DNA of 64,000 nt from EA-27 sp964396265 (GTDB taxonomy: Archaea; Thermoplasmatota; Thermoplasmata; RBG-16-68-12; EA-27): the NCBI GenBank assembly GCA_964396265.1, contig CAYNEM010000012.1:15844-79843 (forward strand). The letters are read 5' to 3'. The notes below the pieces were generated by a model, which did no database searches, was not told the DNA's origin, and was given only the letters and a program-made list of their open reading frames with translations. Every line of letters starts with the position of its first letter. Positions within the stretch are counted from its first letter, which is position 1. Of this stretch, positions 26,130 to 33,312 are shown one piece after another. The position numbers and the translations under genes were made by a program.

Positions 26130-27107
26130 ATGCGCGTCTGCCTCGGTGGCACGTTCGACCTTCTTCACGCAGGCCACGAGGCCCTCCTCGCGAAGGCGTT
26201 CGGGCTCGGGGACGAGGAGGTCATCATCGGGATCACGTCGGATCGCATGGCGAAACGGACGCGGAAGAAGGTGAACGGGCTCGCGCTCCGAAAGAGGAAC
26301 CTCGAGGCGTACCTCCGGAGGAAGAAGTGGTTCCGGCGCGCGCGGATCGCCGTGCTCGAGGATGTCGCCGGGCCGGCGGCACTCGACGAGGACCTCGACG
26401 CGATCGTCGTGAGTGCGGAGCGCGCCGAGGCCGCCCACGAGATCAACCGCGAGCGCGAGAAACGCGGGCACAAGAGCATGCAGGTCGTCTTTGTCCCGAT
26501 GCGCCTCGCGGAGGACTGCACGCCGATCGCCGCCCGACGCATCCGCGCGGGGGAAATCGACCGCGAGGGCCGGATGAAACGCCCCCTGAAGGTCCGCGTC
26601 GGCTCCACGAACCGCGTGAAGGTCACCGCCGCCAAGCGCGCGTTCACCACGGCGTTTCGGACGGCACAGGTCCAGGGCGTGGAGGTGCCCGCCAAGGTCT
26701 CCGCGCAGCCCTTCGAGGAGGAGACGATCGACGGTGCGGTCGCGCGCGCGCGGAGTGCGATCGGCGACGCGGACTATGGGGTGGGCATCGAGGCCGGCCT
26801 GTTCTGGGACGAGGGGGCCAAGGACTACCTGGACGTGCAGTACTGCGCGATCGCGGACCGGCGTGGAGCCGTGACCATCGGACACGGGCCTGGCTTCCCG
26901 TACCCGAAGGCGGTGATCGAGGCCGTGAAGCGCGGGAAGACCGTCGGCGAGGCGATGGAGGCGTTCACGAAGGTCAAGAACATCGGGCGACGGATCGGGG
27001 CGATCGGCTGGCTCACCCAGGGCGCGATGGACCGCACGAAGCTCACGGAGGCTGCCGTCCTCATGGCCTTGGTCCCGAGGGTCCGGCGGGACCTGTACTT
27101 CGGGTGA
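26130..27107 (+). CDS. coaD: Phosphopantetheine adenylyltransferase fused to NTP phosphatase
   Basis: Residues 1-150 are the archaeal PPAT of CoA synthesis: GGTFDLLHAGH holds the nucleotide-binding HxGH-type site and RRIRAGEID closes the domain. Residues 153-325 form a YjjX/DUF84-type inosine/xanthosine triphosphatase (VGSTNRVKVTAAKRAF, GIEAGLF, GWLTQGAMDRTKL). The first half transfers AMP to 4'-phosphopantetheine; the second removes damaged purine NTPs. I recall this fusion from Thermoplasma relatives, which supports the lineage call. The ATG at 26130 follows the small zinc-ribbon gene by two bases. Confidence 0.92.
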   Translation: MRVCLGGTFDLLHAGHEALLAKAFGLGDEEVIIGITSDRMAKRTRKKVNGLALRKRNLEAYLRRKKWFRRARIAVLEDVAGPAALDEDLDAIVVSAERAEAAHEINREREKRGHKSMQVVFVPMRLAEDCTPIAARRIRAGEIDREGRMKRPLKVRVGSTNRVKVTAAKRAFTTAFRTAQVQGVEVPAKVSAQPFEEETIDGAVARARSAIGDADYGVGIEAGLFWDEGAKDYLDVQYCAIADRRGAVTIGHGPGFPYPKAVIEAVKRGKTVGEAMEAFTKVKNIGRRIGAIGWLTQGAMDRTKLTEAAVLMALVPRVRRDLYFG

Positions 27108-27119
27108 CCACGAATAGGG

Positions 27120-27126
27120 TTTATAT
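27120..27126 (+). promoter_or_regulatory. TATA box of a zinc-ribbon gene
   Basis: TTTATAT lies about 25 bp upstream of the ATG at 27148, matching the leaderless promoter spacing seen elsewhere in the window. Confidence 0.6.
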
Positions 27127-27147
27127 CCAGCCCCGTATGCCGCGGCG

Positions 27148-27495
27148 ATGCCCGGATACAAGCGCCCGTGCCGGTTCTGTGGGCAGCTCGTCGACGCGAA
27201 CTCTGCGTACTGCCCGTTCTGCCGCCGCGCGCATCCTCACCAGATGGTCTGCCCGTGGTGCGCCGCCCCGATCCAGGCGGACTGGCAGGCGTGCAACAAG
27301 TGCGGGAAGGCCCTCGTCATCTCTTGTACGCGGTGCGGAAATCCGATCGGCCCCGATGCCGAGGCCTGCGAGAAGTGCGGCACGGTGAACCGGTATCGTT
27401 GTCCGACGTGCGCCGCGGTCGTCACCGCCAAAGCGCGCCAGTGCGATCGCTGCGGGTTCGCGCTCAAGGACCTCTGGAAGTCTCTGAAGATGTAG
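27148..27495 (+). CDS. Four-fold zinc-ribbon protein
   Basis: Eight CxxC knuckles in 115 residues (CRFC, CPFC, CPWC, CNKC, CTRC, CEKC, CPTC, CDRC) make four zinc ribbons in tandem with almost no other sequence. Such double-zinc-ribbon proteins act as binding adaptors in archaea; the partner is unknown. It may form a unit with the next zinc-ribbon gene 59 bp downstream. Confidence 0.8.
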   Translation: MPGYKRPCRFCGQLVDANSAYCPFCRRAHPHQMVCPWCAAPIQADWQACNKCGKALVISCTRCGNPIGPDAEACEKCGTVNRYRCPTCAAVVTAKARQCDRCGFALKDLWKSLKM

Positions 27496-27554
27496 GGCGG
27501 CCGCCGTCAGGTTGATTACCGGGACGACTCTATCTGTCCATCCGGGGGAACAGA

Positions 27555-28211
27555 ATGGCCTTACTCGACCATCCTAAGAACGTCCAGGACAAGAGCGCGG
27601 AGAAGGGTTTCCAGTGGAAGTTTGACTGCGATATCTGCGGCAGCGGCTTCACGACGTCCTTCATCCCGTCCAAGAGCGAGACGAAGGCGAAACGGCTCGG
27701 CTTCCTGGGGCGCGGCCTCGAGGTCGCGGGCGGATTCACGGGGAAGAGCGGCCTGTACTCGGCAGGGCAGGCTGCGGCCGCGGCGGGTCAGTACCAGTCC
27801 ATGTCCGCGGCGTGGCATACGGAGCACGATGGCGCGTTCGGCCAGGCCGTCAACGAGACGACGACCCATTTCAAGAAGTGCCCGAAGTGCAAGCTGTACG
27901 TCTGCACGGAGGACTGGAACGGCGAGGCGGGGCTGTGCACGAACGATGCGCCGTCCCTCGTCACAGAGATGCAGGCGACGAAGGCCCAGGTCCGCGTCGA
28001 GCAGATGCGGGAGCACGTGAAGACCCAGACGCTGTACGACGGGGACACCGCGGACCGCGCGACGGTCTGTGCGACGTGCGGGAAGCCCGCAGGGTCGGGG
28101 AAGTTCTGCCAGAACTGCGGCGCCTCCCTCGCGTTCCAGGAATGTGCGAAGTGCCACCACAAGAACGCGATGGGCGTGGCCTTCTGCGGCGAGTGCGGCA
28201 CGAAGCTGTGA
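27555..28211 (+). CDS. Zinc-ribbon protein with Ala/Gly-rich middle
   Basis: An N-terminal CDIC half-site, a central region (GFTGKSGLYSAGQAAAAAGQ), then CPKC, a CTED/CTND pair and a C-terminal double ribbon (CATC/CQNC and CAKC/CGEC). The 218-aa product is soluble. Proteins of this shape, with C-terminal double zinc ribbons, occur beside SPFH or membrane-stress genes in other prokaryotes, but no such gene is here. Function unknown. Confidence 0.75.
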   Translation: MALLDHPKNVQDKSAEKGFQWKFDCDICGSGFTTSFIPSKSETKAKRLGFLGRGLEVAGGFTGKSGLYSAGQAAAAAGQYQSMSAAWHTEHDGAFGQAVNETTTHFKKCPKCKLYVCTEDWNGEAGLCTNDAPSLVTEMQATKAQVRVEQMREHVKTQTLYDGDTADRATVCATCGKPAGSGKFCQNCGASLAFQECAKCHHKNAMGVAFCGECGTKL

Positions 28212-28216
28212 GCCCA

Positions 28217-28431
28217 TGCCCCCCGTGGTCATGCGGGACTACCGCGCGACGCATGCCCTGACGCTCGGAGGCCGGACGCTCTCCGAGGGCCCATGCGACC
28301 TGCACATGGACGACGCGTACCTTCCGGTCAAGGGAGACCGCACGACACGCGTCGAGTGCGATCAGCAAGCTGTTGTCGGGAATCGCGGACTCACGCTTTC
28401 GTGGCGCGCACGGCCCACGCCTTCGAGATGA
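28217..28431 (+). CDS. Possible 71-aa protein
   Basis: Five bases after the previous stop, an ATG opens a frame reading MPPVVMRDYRATHALTLGG with a balanced composition. It overlaps the convergent methyltransferase gene by 41 bp. No similarity is recognised. The only support is position and composition, so it may not be expressed. Confidence 0.3.
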
Positions 28432-29185
28432 GGCGGATCCGTCCCTCTGCGTCCGCGGGGAGCCGCGATCGCAGCTGCTCGCGCAACCGGACCCTCTGCG
28501 GTTCGGCCAGACCCGCGACGAATTCGCCCGACGGGCCGATCGCAGTGAGGAACGGATCCCAATAGTCGGCGAAGTCCCGGAACTCCATCGGGACTTCAAG
28601 GTGCGTGGTCTCCGGGCTGGACCCGATCCCGCCGAACAACTCGAGGAGCCGATAGGGGTCGCACTCGGGGAACCGCACGCCCTCATCCATCTCGTGGGCC
28701 ATGGGCAGGCGGAGGTCTTTGGCGGCGTCCCAGAACCGGCGCAGCATCTGCATGCCGCCCGAGTAGTCCCAGACGGACGCGGCCACGACGCCGCCGTCGC
28801 GGACGACCCGCCGCATCTCCGAGACCGCCATCCCCGGCGTGGGGAAGAAGTTCAGGGCGAGCGAGGAGACCACCGCGTCGAATTCGCCATCCGCGAAACG
28901 GAGCTTCGCCGCGTCCCCCACCTCGAAACTCGCTCCATCATTCCCGGCCGCGCGGGCCAAGGACGACGCGTGCGCCACGAGGGTCGGGGAGGCGTCGACC
29001 CCCACGACACGGGACGCCCCGTTAGCGACGAGCGCCCGGGACAGGGACCCTGTCCCACAGCCGACGTCGAGGACTTCAGCGTCCGGGGGGAAGCTCGCCC
29101 ATCTTAGGAACGGCGCGGCGAGCGCCTGACTCCATCGGCCCATGAAGGCGTCGTACGCCCCGCCGTCCACCCACCGGTCGCTCAT
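28391..29185 (-). CDS. Class I SAM-dependent methyltransferase
   Basis: Motif I VLDVGCGTG (residues about 38-46), an acidic strand end VVGVDAS, motif GDAAKLRFADGEFDAVVSS and a post-motif region VVRDGGVVAASVWD place it among UbiE/Methyltransf_11-type enzymes. The C-terminal half is variable and would bind the acceptor, which I cannot name. Its ATG overlaps the stop of the small upstream ORF (ATGA), indicating coupled translation. Confidence 0.88.
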   Translation of the reverse strand: MSDRWVDGGAYDAFMGRWSQALAAPFLRWASFPPDAEVLDVGCGTGSLSRALVANGASRVVGVDASPTLVAHASSLARAAGNDGASFEVGDAAKLRFADGEFDAVVSSLALNFFPTPGMAVSEMRRVVRDGGVVAASVWDYSGGMQMLRRFWDAAKDLRLPMAHEMDEGVRFPECDPYRLLELFGGIGSSPETTHLEVPMEFRDFADYWDPFLTAIGPSGEFVAGLAEPQRVRLREQLRSRLPADAEGRIRLISKAWAVRATKA

Positions 29186-29328
29186 CCTGCGCCCCTCGCA
29201 GGTGGTTTGCCGACGGCAATTGCAACCGCCATCCCTCCGATCACGATCGCCACCCCCGTCACGAGCATTGGCGGTTCAGGCCGAACCGCATTGGACTCCG
29301 CCACGGGGACCACATCGTCGACGAGCAT
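29182..29328 (-). CDS. Small single-TM ORF coupled to the methyltransferase
   Basis: An ATG at 29328 opens a 48-codon frame with one hydrophobic segment (MLVTGVAIVIGGMAVAIAVG) and a short basic tail. Its TGA overlaps the methyltransferase ATG as ATGA. The overlap and third-position GC suggest a real leader gene, but I recognise no family. Confidence 0.45.
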   Translation of the reverse strand: MLVDDVVPVAESNAVRPEPPMLVTGVAIVIGGMAVAIAVGKPPARGAG

Positions 29329-29391
29329 AAGGGATTGGCGGTGCGAGTCGGAGGCCCGTGCCCTGAAGTCGGAGTCCTCAGCGGACCTTAG

Positions 29392-29628
29392 CTAGAGGAT
29401 GGTGAATACCTTCATGAACTCCTCGAGGGCGACGCGGGTCTCCCGGAGGATTGCGCGGAGGGTCCCGGTGCTGAGCTTCCCGTGAAAGGGGACGGTGGTT
29501 CGCCTCGAACGATCCTCCCGGTGAACCATTGCGTAGTGGCCCCCGGACACGTGGTCGACGACGAATCCGAGCCGCTCGAGGGCCCGGAGAACCTTCCGCG
29601 GGTCCGCATCCCGGGGGAGCTTCGCCAT
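29392..29628 (-). CDS. hicA: HicA-like mRNA interferase toxin
   Basis: A 78-aa double-stranded-RNA-binding-like protein with the HicA/YcfA signature: LERLGFVVDHVSGGHYAMVHRE, with the catalytic His in GGHY, then TVPFHGKLSTGTLRAILR. In the family it cleaves mRNA when free of HicB. It starts three bases after the hicB stop. Size and motif order are intact, so it may be functional. Confidence 0.88.
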   Translation of the reverse strand: MAKLPRDADPRKVLRALERLGFVVDHVSGGHYAMVHREDRSRRTTVPFHGKLSTGTLRAILRETRVALEEFMKVFTIL

Positions 29629-29631
29629 CGC

Positions 29632-29850
29632 TCACACCGGGACGAGTACCTTCACCTCGAGCGTGTAGGAGGGCGGCTGCCCCCGGAACAGGGCGGAAAT
29701 GGCGTCCTTCACGTTCTCGACCGTCTCGTCGATGCCCCGCCCCTGCGTCACGAGCCCGCGCAGGTTCGGGGACGTGGCGACGTAGAACTCCGTCGGTGCA
29801 TCCTCGGCGGGCTCGAGGACGATCTTGAAGTGCCTCTTGCGGGCCGCCAT
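29632..29850 (-). CDS. hicB: HicB-like antitoxin
   Basis: A short partial-RNase-H-fold protein (FYVATSPNLRGLVTQGRGIDETVENVKDAISALF) matching the HicB core. It lacks a DNA-binding tail, so autoregulation would need another factor. The gene precedes hicA, and a TTTAAG TATA-like element at about 29874-29883 is some 28 bp upstream of its ATG. Confidence 0.85.
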   Translation of the reverse strand: MAARKRHFKIVLEPAEDAPTEFYVATSPNLRGLVTQGRGIDETVENVKDAISALFRGQPPSYTLEVKVLVPV

Positions 29851-29989
29851 GGACTTCCATCATGCGGCCGCGCTCGCTTAAAGCTGACGCCGTGAACGTC
29901 CATTGTCCGCCCTCCGTTCACCGGGGCGGGTCCCGGGCGGGTTCCCAAGCCACTTCCAAGCGAGCTTCTGGCGGGGGGGAACCCCAAGC

Positions 29990-30481
29990 CTACGGTTCTG
30001 GGGCGACGGGTACAAGCCCGTCAAGATAGTCCCCCGGATAGCGGTCAGGATCTAGAACGCGAGCGATCCTCAGTTGTAGGCCGGGGGAGACTAGAGTGGT
30101 TTCGAGTGATCTCCCCTCTCGCATGCGAATGGAGAGGAGCCTCGTCCTTGTTGACATCTTGAGTTCTTCCTTGACGTCGGACACTGGTGGGTCTATAACT
30201 ACCCGACTTACGGCATCTCGCGTGATGACACGAGCGGTGAATAGGCGCCGAAGTATGACGCGATCGGGGGCGAGGCCCGCCTTGAGAACAACTATTCTAT
30301 CGAGAAGTGCTCCCATGAGCGGAAGGAGAATCACCAGGGCGACTACTATGTGCCAAAGGGGCCAGCCGAAAAAGAAACCCCCGAGGGTGATTCCGAGTGG
30401 AGCGCCCACCCCAAGCCCGGCCATCAGCAGCTGGTACCCTGGCGTGTTCGTCAACCAGAACCACTCTTGACGGTCGTTCAC
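29990..30481 (-). CDS. Two-TM protein with PH-like domain, lower GC
   Basis: Two helices (LMAGLGVGAPLGITLGGFFFG and HIVVALVILLPLMGALL) precede a strand-rich cytosolic domain (APDRVILRRLFTARVITRDAVSRVVID), the same layout as the protein encoded at 901-1446. The codons are less GC-biased than neighbours, with more third-position A/T. GTG start. Function unknown. Confidence 0.6.
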   Translation of the reverse strand: MNDRQEWFWLTNTPGYQLLMAGLGVGAPLGITLGGFFFGWPLWHIVVALVILLPLMGALLDRIVVLKAGLAPDRVILRRLFTARVITRDAVSRVVIDPPVSDVKEELKMSTRTRLLSIRMREGRSLETTLVSPGLQLRIARVLDPDRYPGDYLDGLVPVAPEP

Positions 30482-30755
30482 GATGTCTATCCGATACAGT
30501 TCAAGCTACCAAGCCCCTCTCGGGTTGCGCCCGCATGACAAGGCAGCCAATTAAGGCCTTCGGCGGGAGGTTGGCGAAAGTGCGTCCGTTTCGCGAACAC
30601 GGATCGGGCGAAACGCACCCCTTCGCTTCTCCTTCGCTTCTCCTTCGCTTCACGTTCGAATTGAATGAACGCGTTCTCGCGGTCTTTGGCGGCGCCTCTG
30701 TCGGACACGACCGAACCTATTTAGCGTTCGGAACGGTTTCGAGGCCGGGGACGAG
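30482..30755. promoter_or_regulatory. Complex upstream region of gap
   Basis: 274 bp without a credible gene. It holds an 8-bp dyad CGTTTCGC/GCGAAACG (30587-30594 and 30608-30615), about three direct copies of the 11-mer CCTTCGCTTCT (30620-30651), and a second dyad CCGAAC/GTTCGG (30711-30716 and 30726-30731) that brackets the TATA-like TATTTAG. The gap start is about 30 bp beyond that box. The arrangement looks regulatory. Confidence 0.55.
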
Positions 30756-31766
30756 ATGGCCGCCAAGGTCGCGATCAACGGGTACGGGACGATCGGGAAG
30801 CGCGTCGCGGACGCCGTGAGCCGCCAGGACGACATGATGATCGTGGGCGTCTCGAAGATGAAACCGAACTACGAGGCGCGGATGGCGGTGGAGCGCGGCT
30901 ACGCGCTTTTTGCGACGACGAAGGACGTGCTGCCGAAGTTCGAGAAGGCGGGGATGAAGGTCCACGGGACGCTCGAGGACCTCCTCAAGGAAACGGACCT
31001 CGTCGTGGACTGCACGCCCGAGGAGTCTGGGTTCAAGCCCGCGTACGAAAAGGCGGGCGTGAAGGCAATCTGGCAGGGCGGCGAGGAGCACGCGCTCGCG
31101 AACCTCTCGTTCAACGCGGCGGTGAACTACGGCGAGGCGCTCGGACAACGTTGGGTCCGCGTCCCGAGCTGCAACACGACCGGCCTGATCCGCACGCTGT
31201 ACCCGCTCGACGTCCACTTCGGTGTCGAGAAGGTGCTGGCGGTGATGGTGCGCCGCGCGACGGACCCGCCGGACTCGAAGAGGGGGCCGATCAACGCGAT
31301 CGAGCCGGAGCTCGAGATGCCGAGCCACCACGGGGCGGACGTGCAGTCCGTGCTGCCGAACGTGAACATCCATACGATCGCGCTGAAGGTGCCGACGACG
31401 ATCATGCACGTCCACGCGGTCTCCGTCGAAGTAAAGCGAACGACCACCGCCAAAGATGTGCTCGACGTTTGGCGGCGGACACCGCGGGTGAAGTTCTTCC
31501 GGGGCGCGGAGGGCGTCGCGAGCACCGCGCAGATCATGGAGGTCGCGCGCGACCTGTCACGGAACCGCTCGGACCTCTACGAGATCGCGCTGTGGGAGGA
31601 CGGCGTGCACGTCCTCGGGAAAACCCTGTACTACTTCCAGGCCGTGCACCAGGAGAGCGACGTCGTCCCGGAGAACGTCGACGCGATCCGCGCGATGCTG
31701 GAGCTCGAGAATGACGGCAAGGCGAGCATGATGAAGACGGACAAGAGCCTCGGGATCGGGGAGTGA
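30756..31766 (+). CDS. gap: Type II (archaeal) glyceraldehyde-3-phosphate dehydrogenase
   Basis: Oxidative or gluconeogenic GAPDH of archaea. The Rossmann motif INGYGTIGKRVADAV opens the chain, the catalytic Cys139 lies in VPSCNTTGL, and the NAD(P)-site and catalytic segments QGGEEHALA and EMPSHHGADVQSV are present. Length (336 aa) is typical. The gene stands alone with an unusual, repeat-rich upstream region, and is flanked on both sides by lower-GC membrane genes. Confidence 0.96.
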   Translation: MAAKVAINGYGTIGKRVADAVSRQDDMMIVGVSKMKPNYEARMAVERGYALFATTKDVLPKFEKAGMKVHGTLEDLLKETDLVVDCTPEESGFKPAYEKAGVKAIWQGGEEHALANLSFNAAVNYGEALGQRWVRVPSCNTTGLIRTLYPLDVHFGVEKVLAVMVRRATDPPDSKRGPINAIEPELEMPSHHGADVQSVLPNVNIHTIALKVPTTIMHVHAVSVEVKRTTTAKDVLDVWRRTPRVKFFRGAEGVASTAQIMEVARDLSRNRSDLYEIALWEDGVHVLGKTLYYFQAVHQESDVVPENVDAIRAMLELENDGKASMMKTDKSLGIGE

Positions 31767-31821
31767 GCGCTGGCGAAACTAGCAAGGACGCACGCATAGC
31801 TCCAAGAGCGGAGGCGCGCGT

Positions 31822-32298
31822 GTGGCCGTCCGCGCTATGGCCGCACCGCATTCTAACGATCGCACCCGTCCGTATCGCATCGGGGCTCTTGCCGCCTCTT
31901 TCGTACTCCTTTTCGGGCTTCCTCTTTCCGTCACGGTCCTGGGTCCGGGAGTTCCGTCGATAGTCGTTGCATCAGTCACCGCGGTGGCGGGATTTGCCAC
32001 GACCTCTCTCCTCCTTATTGCCTCGCAAGCGAGGTTGCAGGTCGTTCGGGAGTCTCCCCGGTGGCCTCAGCATCGGGAGGAAACGATTGAATCGACCATC
32101 GCGACGCTCGTGCCCACGCTCAATCTCGGAATCCTTCTCGGGATTGCCGCCATCCTCGTTACATCTGTCGGCTTTGGCCTTGCACTCCTCCGACAGCCGC
32201 CTATCGTCGTTGTCGATTTCGCTTCCATTGCCGTCGCTTCTCTTGCGCTCATCTTGGCCGTGCATACCGCCTTTCGGCTACGAACAGCGGTCAGTTAG
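31822..32298 (+). CDS. Four-TM protein, possibly truncated by an in-frame TAG
   Basis: Four hydrophobic segments over 158 aa, ending LALILAVHTAFRLRTAVS. The stop TAG (32296-32298) is followed in the same frame by open sequence that runs into the next small ORF, which ends with the similar LLTVHAVADVRTAV. Codon use is less GC-rich than the flanking genes. Start is GTG 31822 or ATG 31837. Function unknown. Confidence 0.5.
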   Translation: MAVRAMAAPHSNDRTRPYRIGALAASFVLLFGLPLSVTVLGPGVPSIVVASVTAVAGFATTSLLLIASQARLQVVRESPRWPQHREETIESTIATLVPTLNLGILLGIAAILVTSVGFGLALLRQPPIVVVDFASIAVASLALILAVHTAFRLRTAVS

Positions 32299-32340
32299 AC
32301 TGCCCTGGTCGTATGGTATGAGGCGATCAACAAAGGCGAC

Positions 32341-32544
32341 GTGTTCGCTGTCACATCGGCCATCATGACCTGCCTGACAGTCGTGATCGGTTTGGCGAAC
32401 CTGGTCGCGCCATACAGAATCTTCATAAACGAATGGGTCGCCGTCATGGCCGCCCTCCTTACCGTCCATGCGGTCGCTGACGTGAGAACAGCAGTTCGCG
32501 GAATCGAGAGCCCCCGGCCAGAACCACACCCACCGAATATCTAG
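32341..32544 (+). CDS. Small two-TM protein in frame with the preceding ORF
   Basis: The GTG at 32341 gives a 67-aa protein with two TMs. It shares the frame of the upstream gene, with 14 sense codons between that gene's TAG and this GTG. Its C-terminal helix resembles the upstream protein's last helix. It may be a separate gene or the detached end of one broken gene. Confidence 0.4.
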   Translation: MFAVTSAIMTCLTVVIGLANLVAPYRIFINEWVAVMAALLTVHAVADVRTAVRGIESPRPEPHPPNI

Positions 32545-32745
32545 ATGCCACCTCTGGCTTGTTGGCAAGGCTAGCTCCGATGGGTGCGCATCACTGCTGC
32601 CCGCGAAGACTATCGCCCATTCCAACTCCGGGCCACCCTTCTGGGTCCCAGGGTGACACCTTCCTGAAGAAAGGGCCGCGCGGCGTGGTCGCCTTTCGGT
32701 TGAGCAACTTCATCTATCCGGTCAAATTAGGCCCTGCCGGGAAGA

Positions 32746-33312
32746 ATGATGGAAGGACTGAGCCGCGAAAAGCGCGAAGGCCTCATCCTGGCCTCGTTGC
32801 TGGAGCGTCGCGTGAGGGTCGAGGAGGAAGGGCGCCAGCTCCGCACACAGATCGCAGAGGCGTCCCGCCGGGAACTGGAGATGAAAGAGGAGATCATCAC
32901 GCTCGACGCGATCCTCGGGGCCGTCCCCGAGCCGCCCCCGATTCCGGTCCCGACGGCAGACTCTTCGTTGGCTCCGTCCACCCCTGGATCCGATGTGGTC
33001 CCCGCCGCCAGGAAGCGGAGGCGCCAGGGGAGCCGCCGGGAGTCAATGCTTCCGAGGATGCGGGAGAAGCTCGGGACCGGGGTGTTCGCCGTCGACGACG
33101 TGCTGGACCTTCTCCTGCAGGAAGAGCCGGGCGAACGGAGGAAGGTGTACTTCGCCGCGTGGGCGCTGGTCCGCGACCTCCTCCAAGATGAGATCCTCGG
33201 CGTCGTCACGGAGGAAGGGACGGGGCCGCGGAAGAAGCGGACGTTCCGGTTCCGGTCCGGAGAGGGCGAGGGAAAAGCGCCACAGGGTCCGCCGCCAATC
33301 CCAACGAACTAG
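32746..33312 (+). CDS. Coiled-coil protein of unknown function
   Basis: Residues 1-60 form a charged coiled coil (EKREGLILASLLERRVRVEEEGRQL), followed by a Pro-rich linker and a C-terminal helical domain (MREKLGTGVFAVDDVLDLLLQ) ending in a basic, Pro-rich tail. TATA-like CAAATTAGG is about 20-25 bp upstream. Its last 107 bp overlap the 3' end of the very long convergent gene. No family recognised. Confidence 0.6.
   Translation: MMEGLSREKREGLILASLLERRVRVEEEGRQLRTQIAEASRRELEMKEEIITLDAILGAVPEPPPIPVPTADSSLAPSTPGSDVVPAARKRRRQGSRRESMLPRMREKLGTGVFAVDDVLDLLLQEEPGERRKVYFAAWALVRDLLQDEILGVVTEEGTGPRKKRTFRFRSGEGEGKAPQGPPPIPTN

Noticed and set aside
31822..32544. Pyrrolysine insertion at the TAG
   Set aside because: No pyl genes or methylamine methyltransferases in the window; gene breakage or two genes are simpler explanations, so it is reported only as an odd stop.
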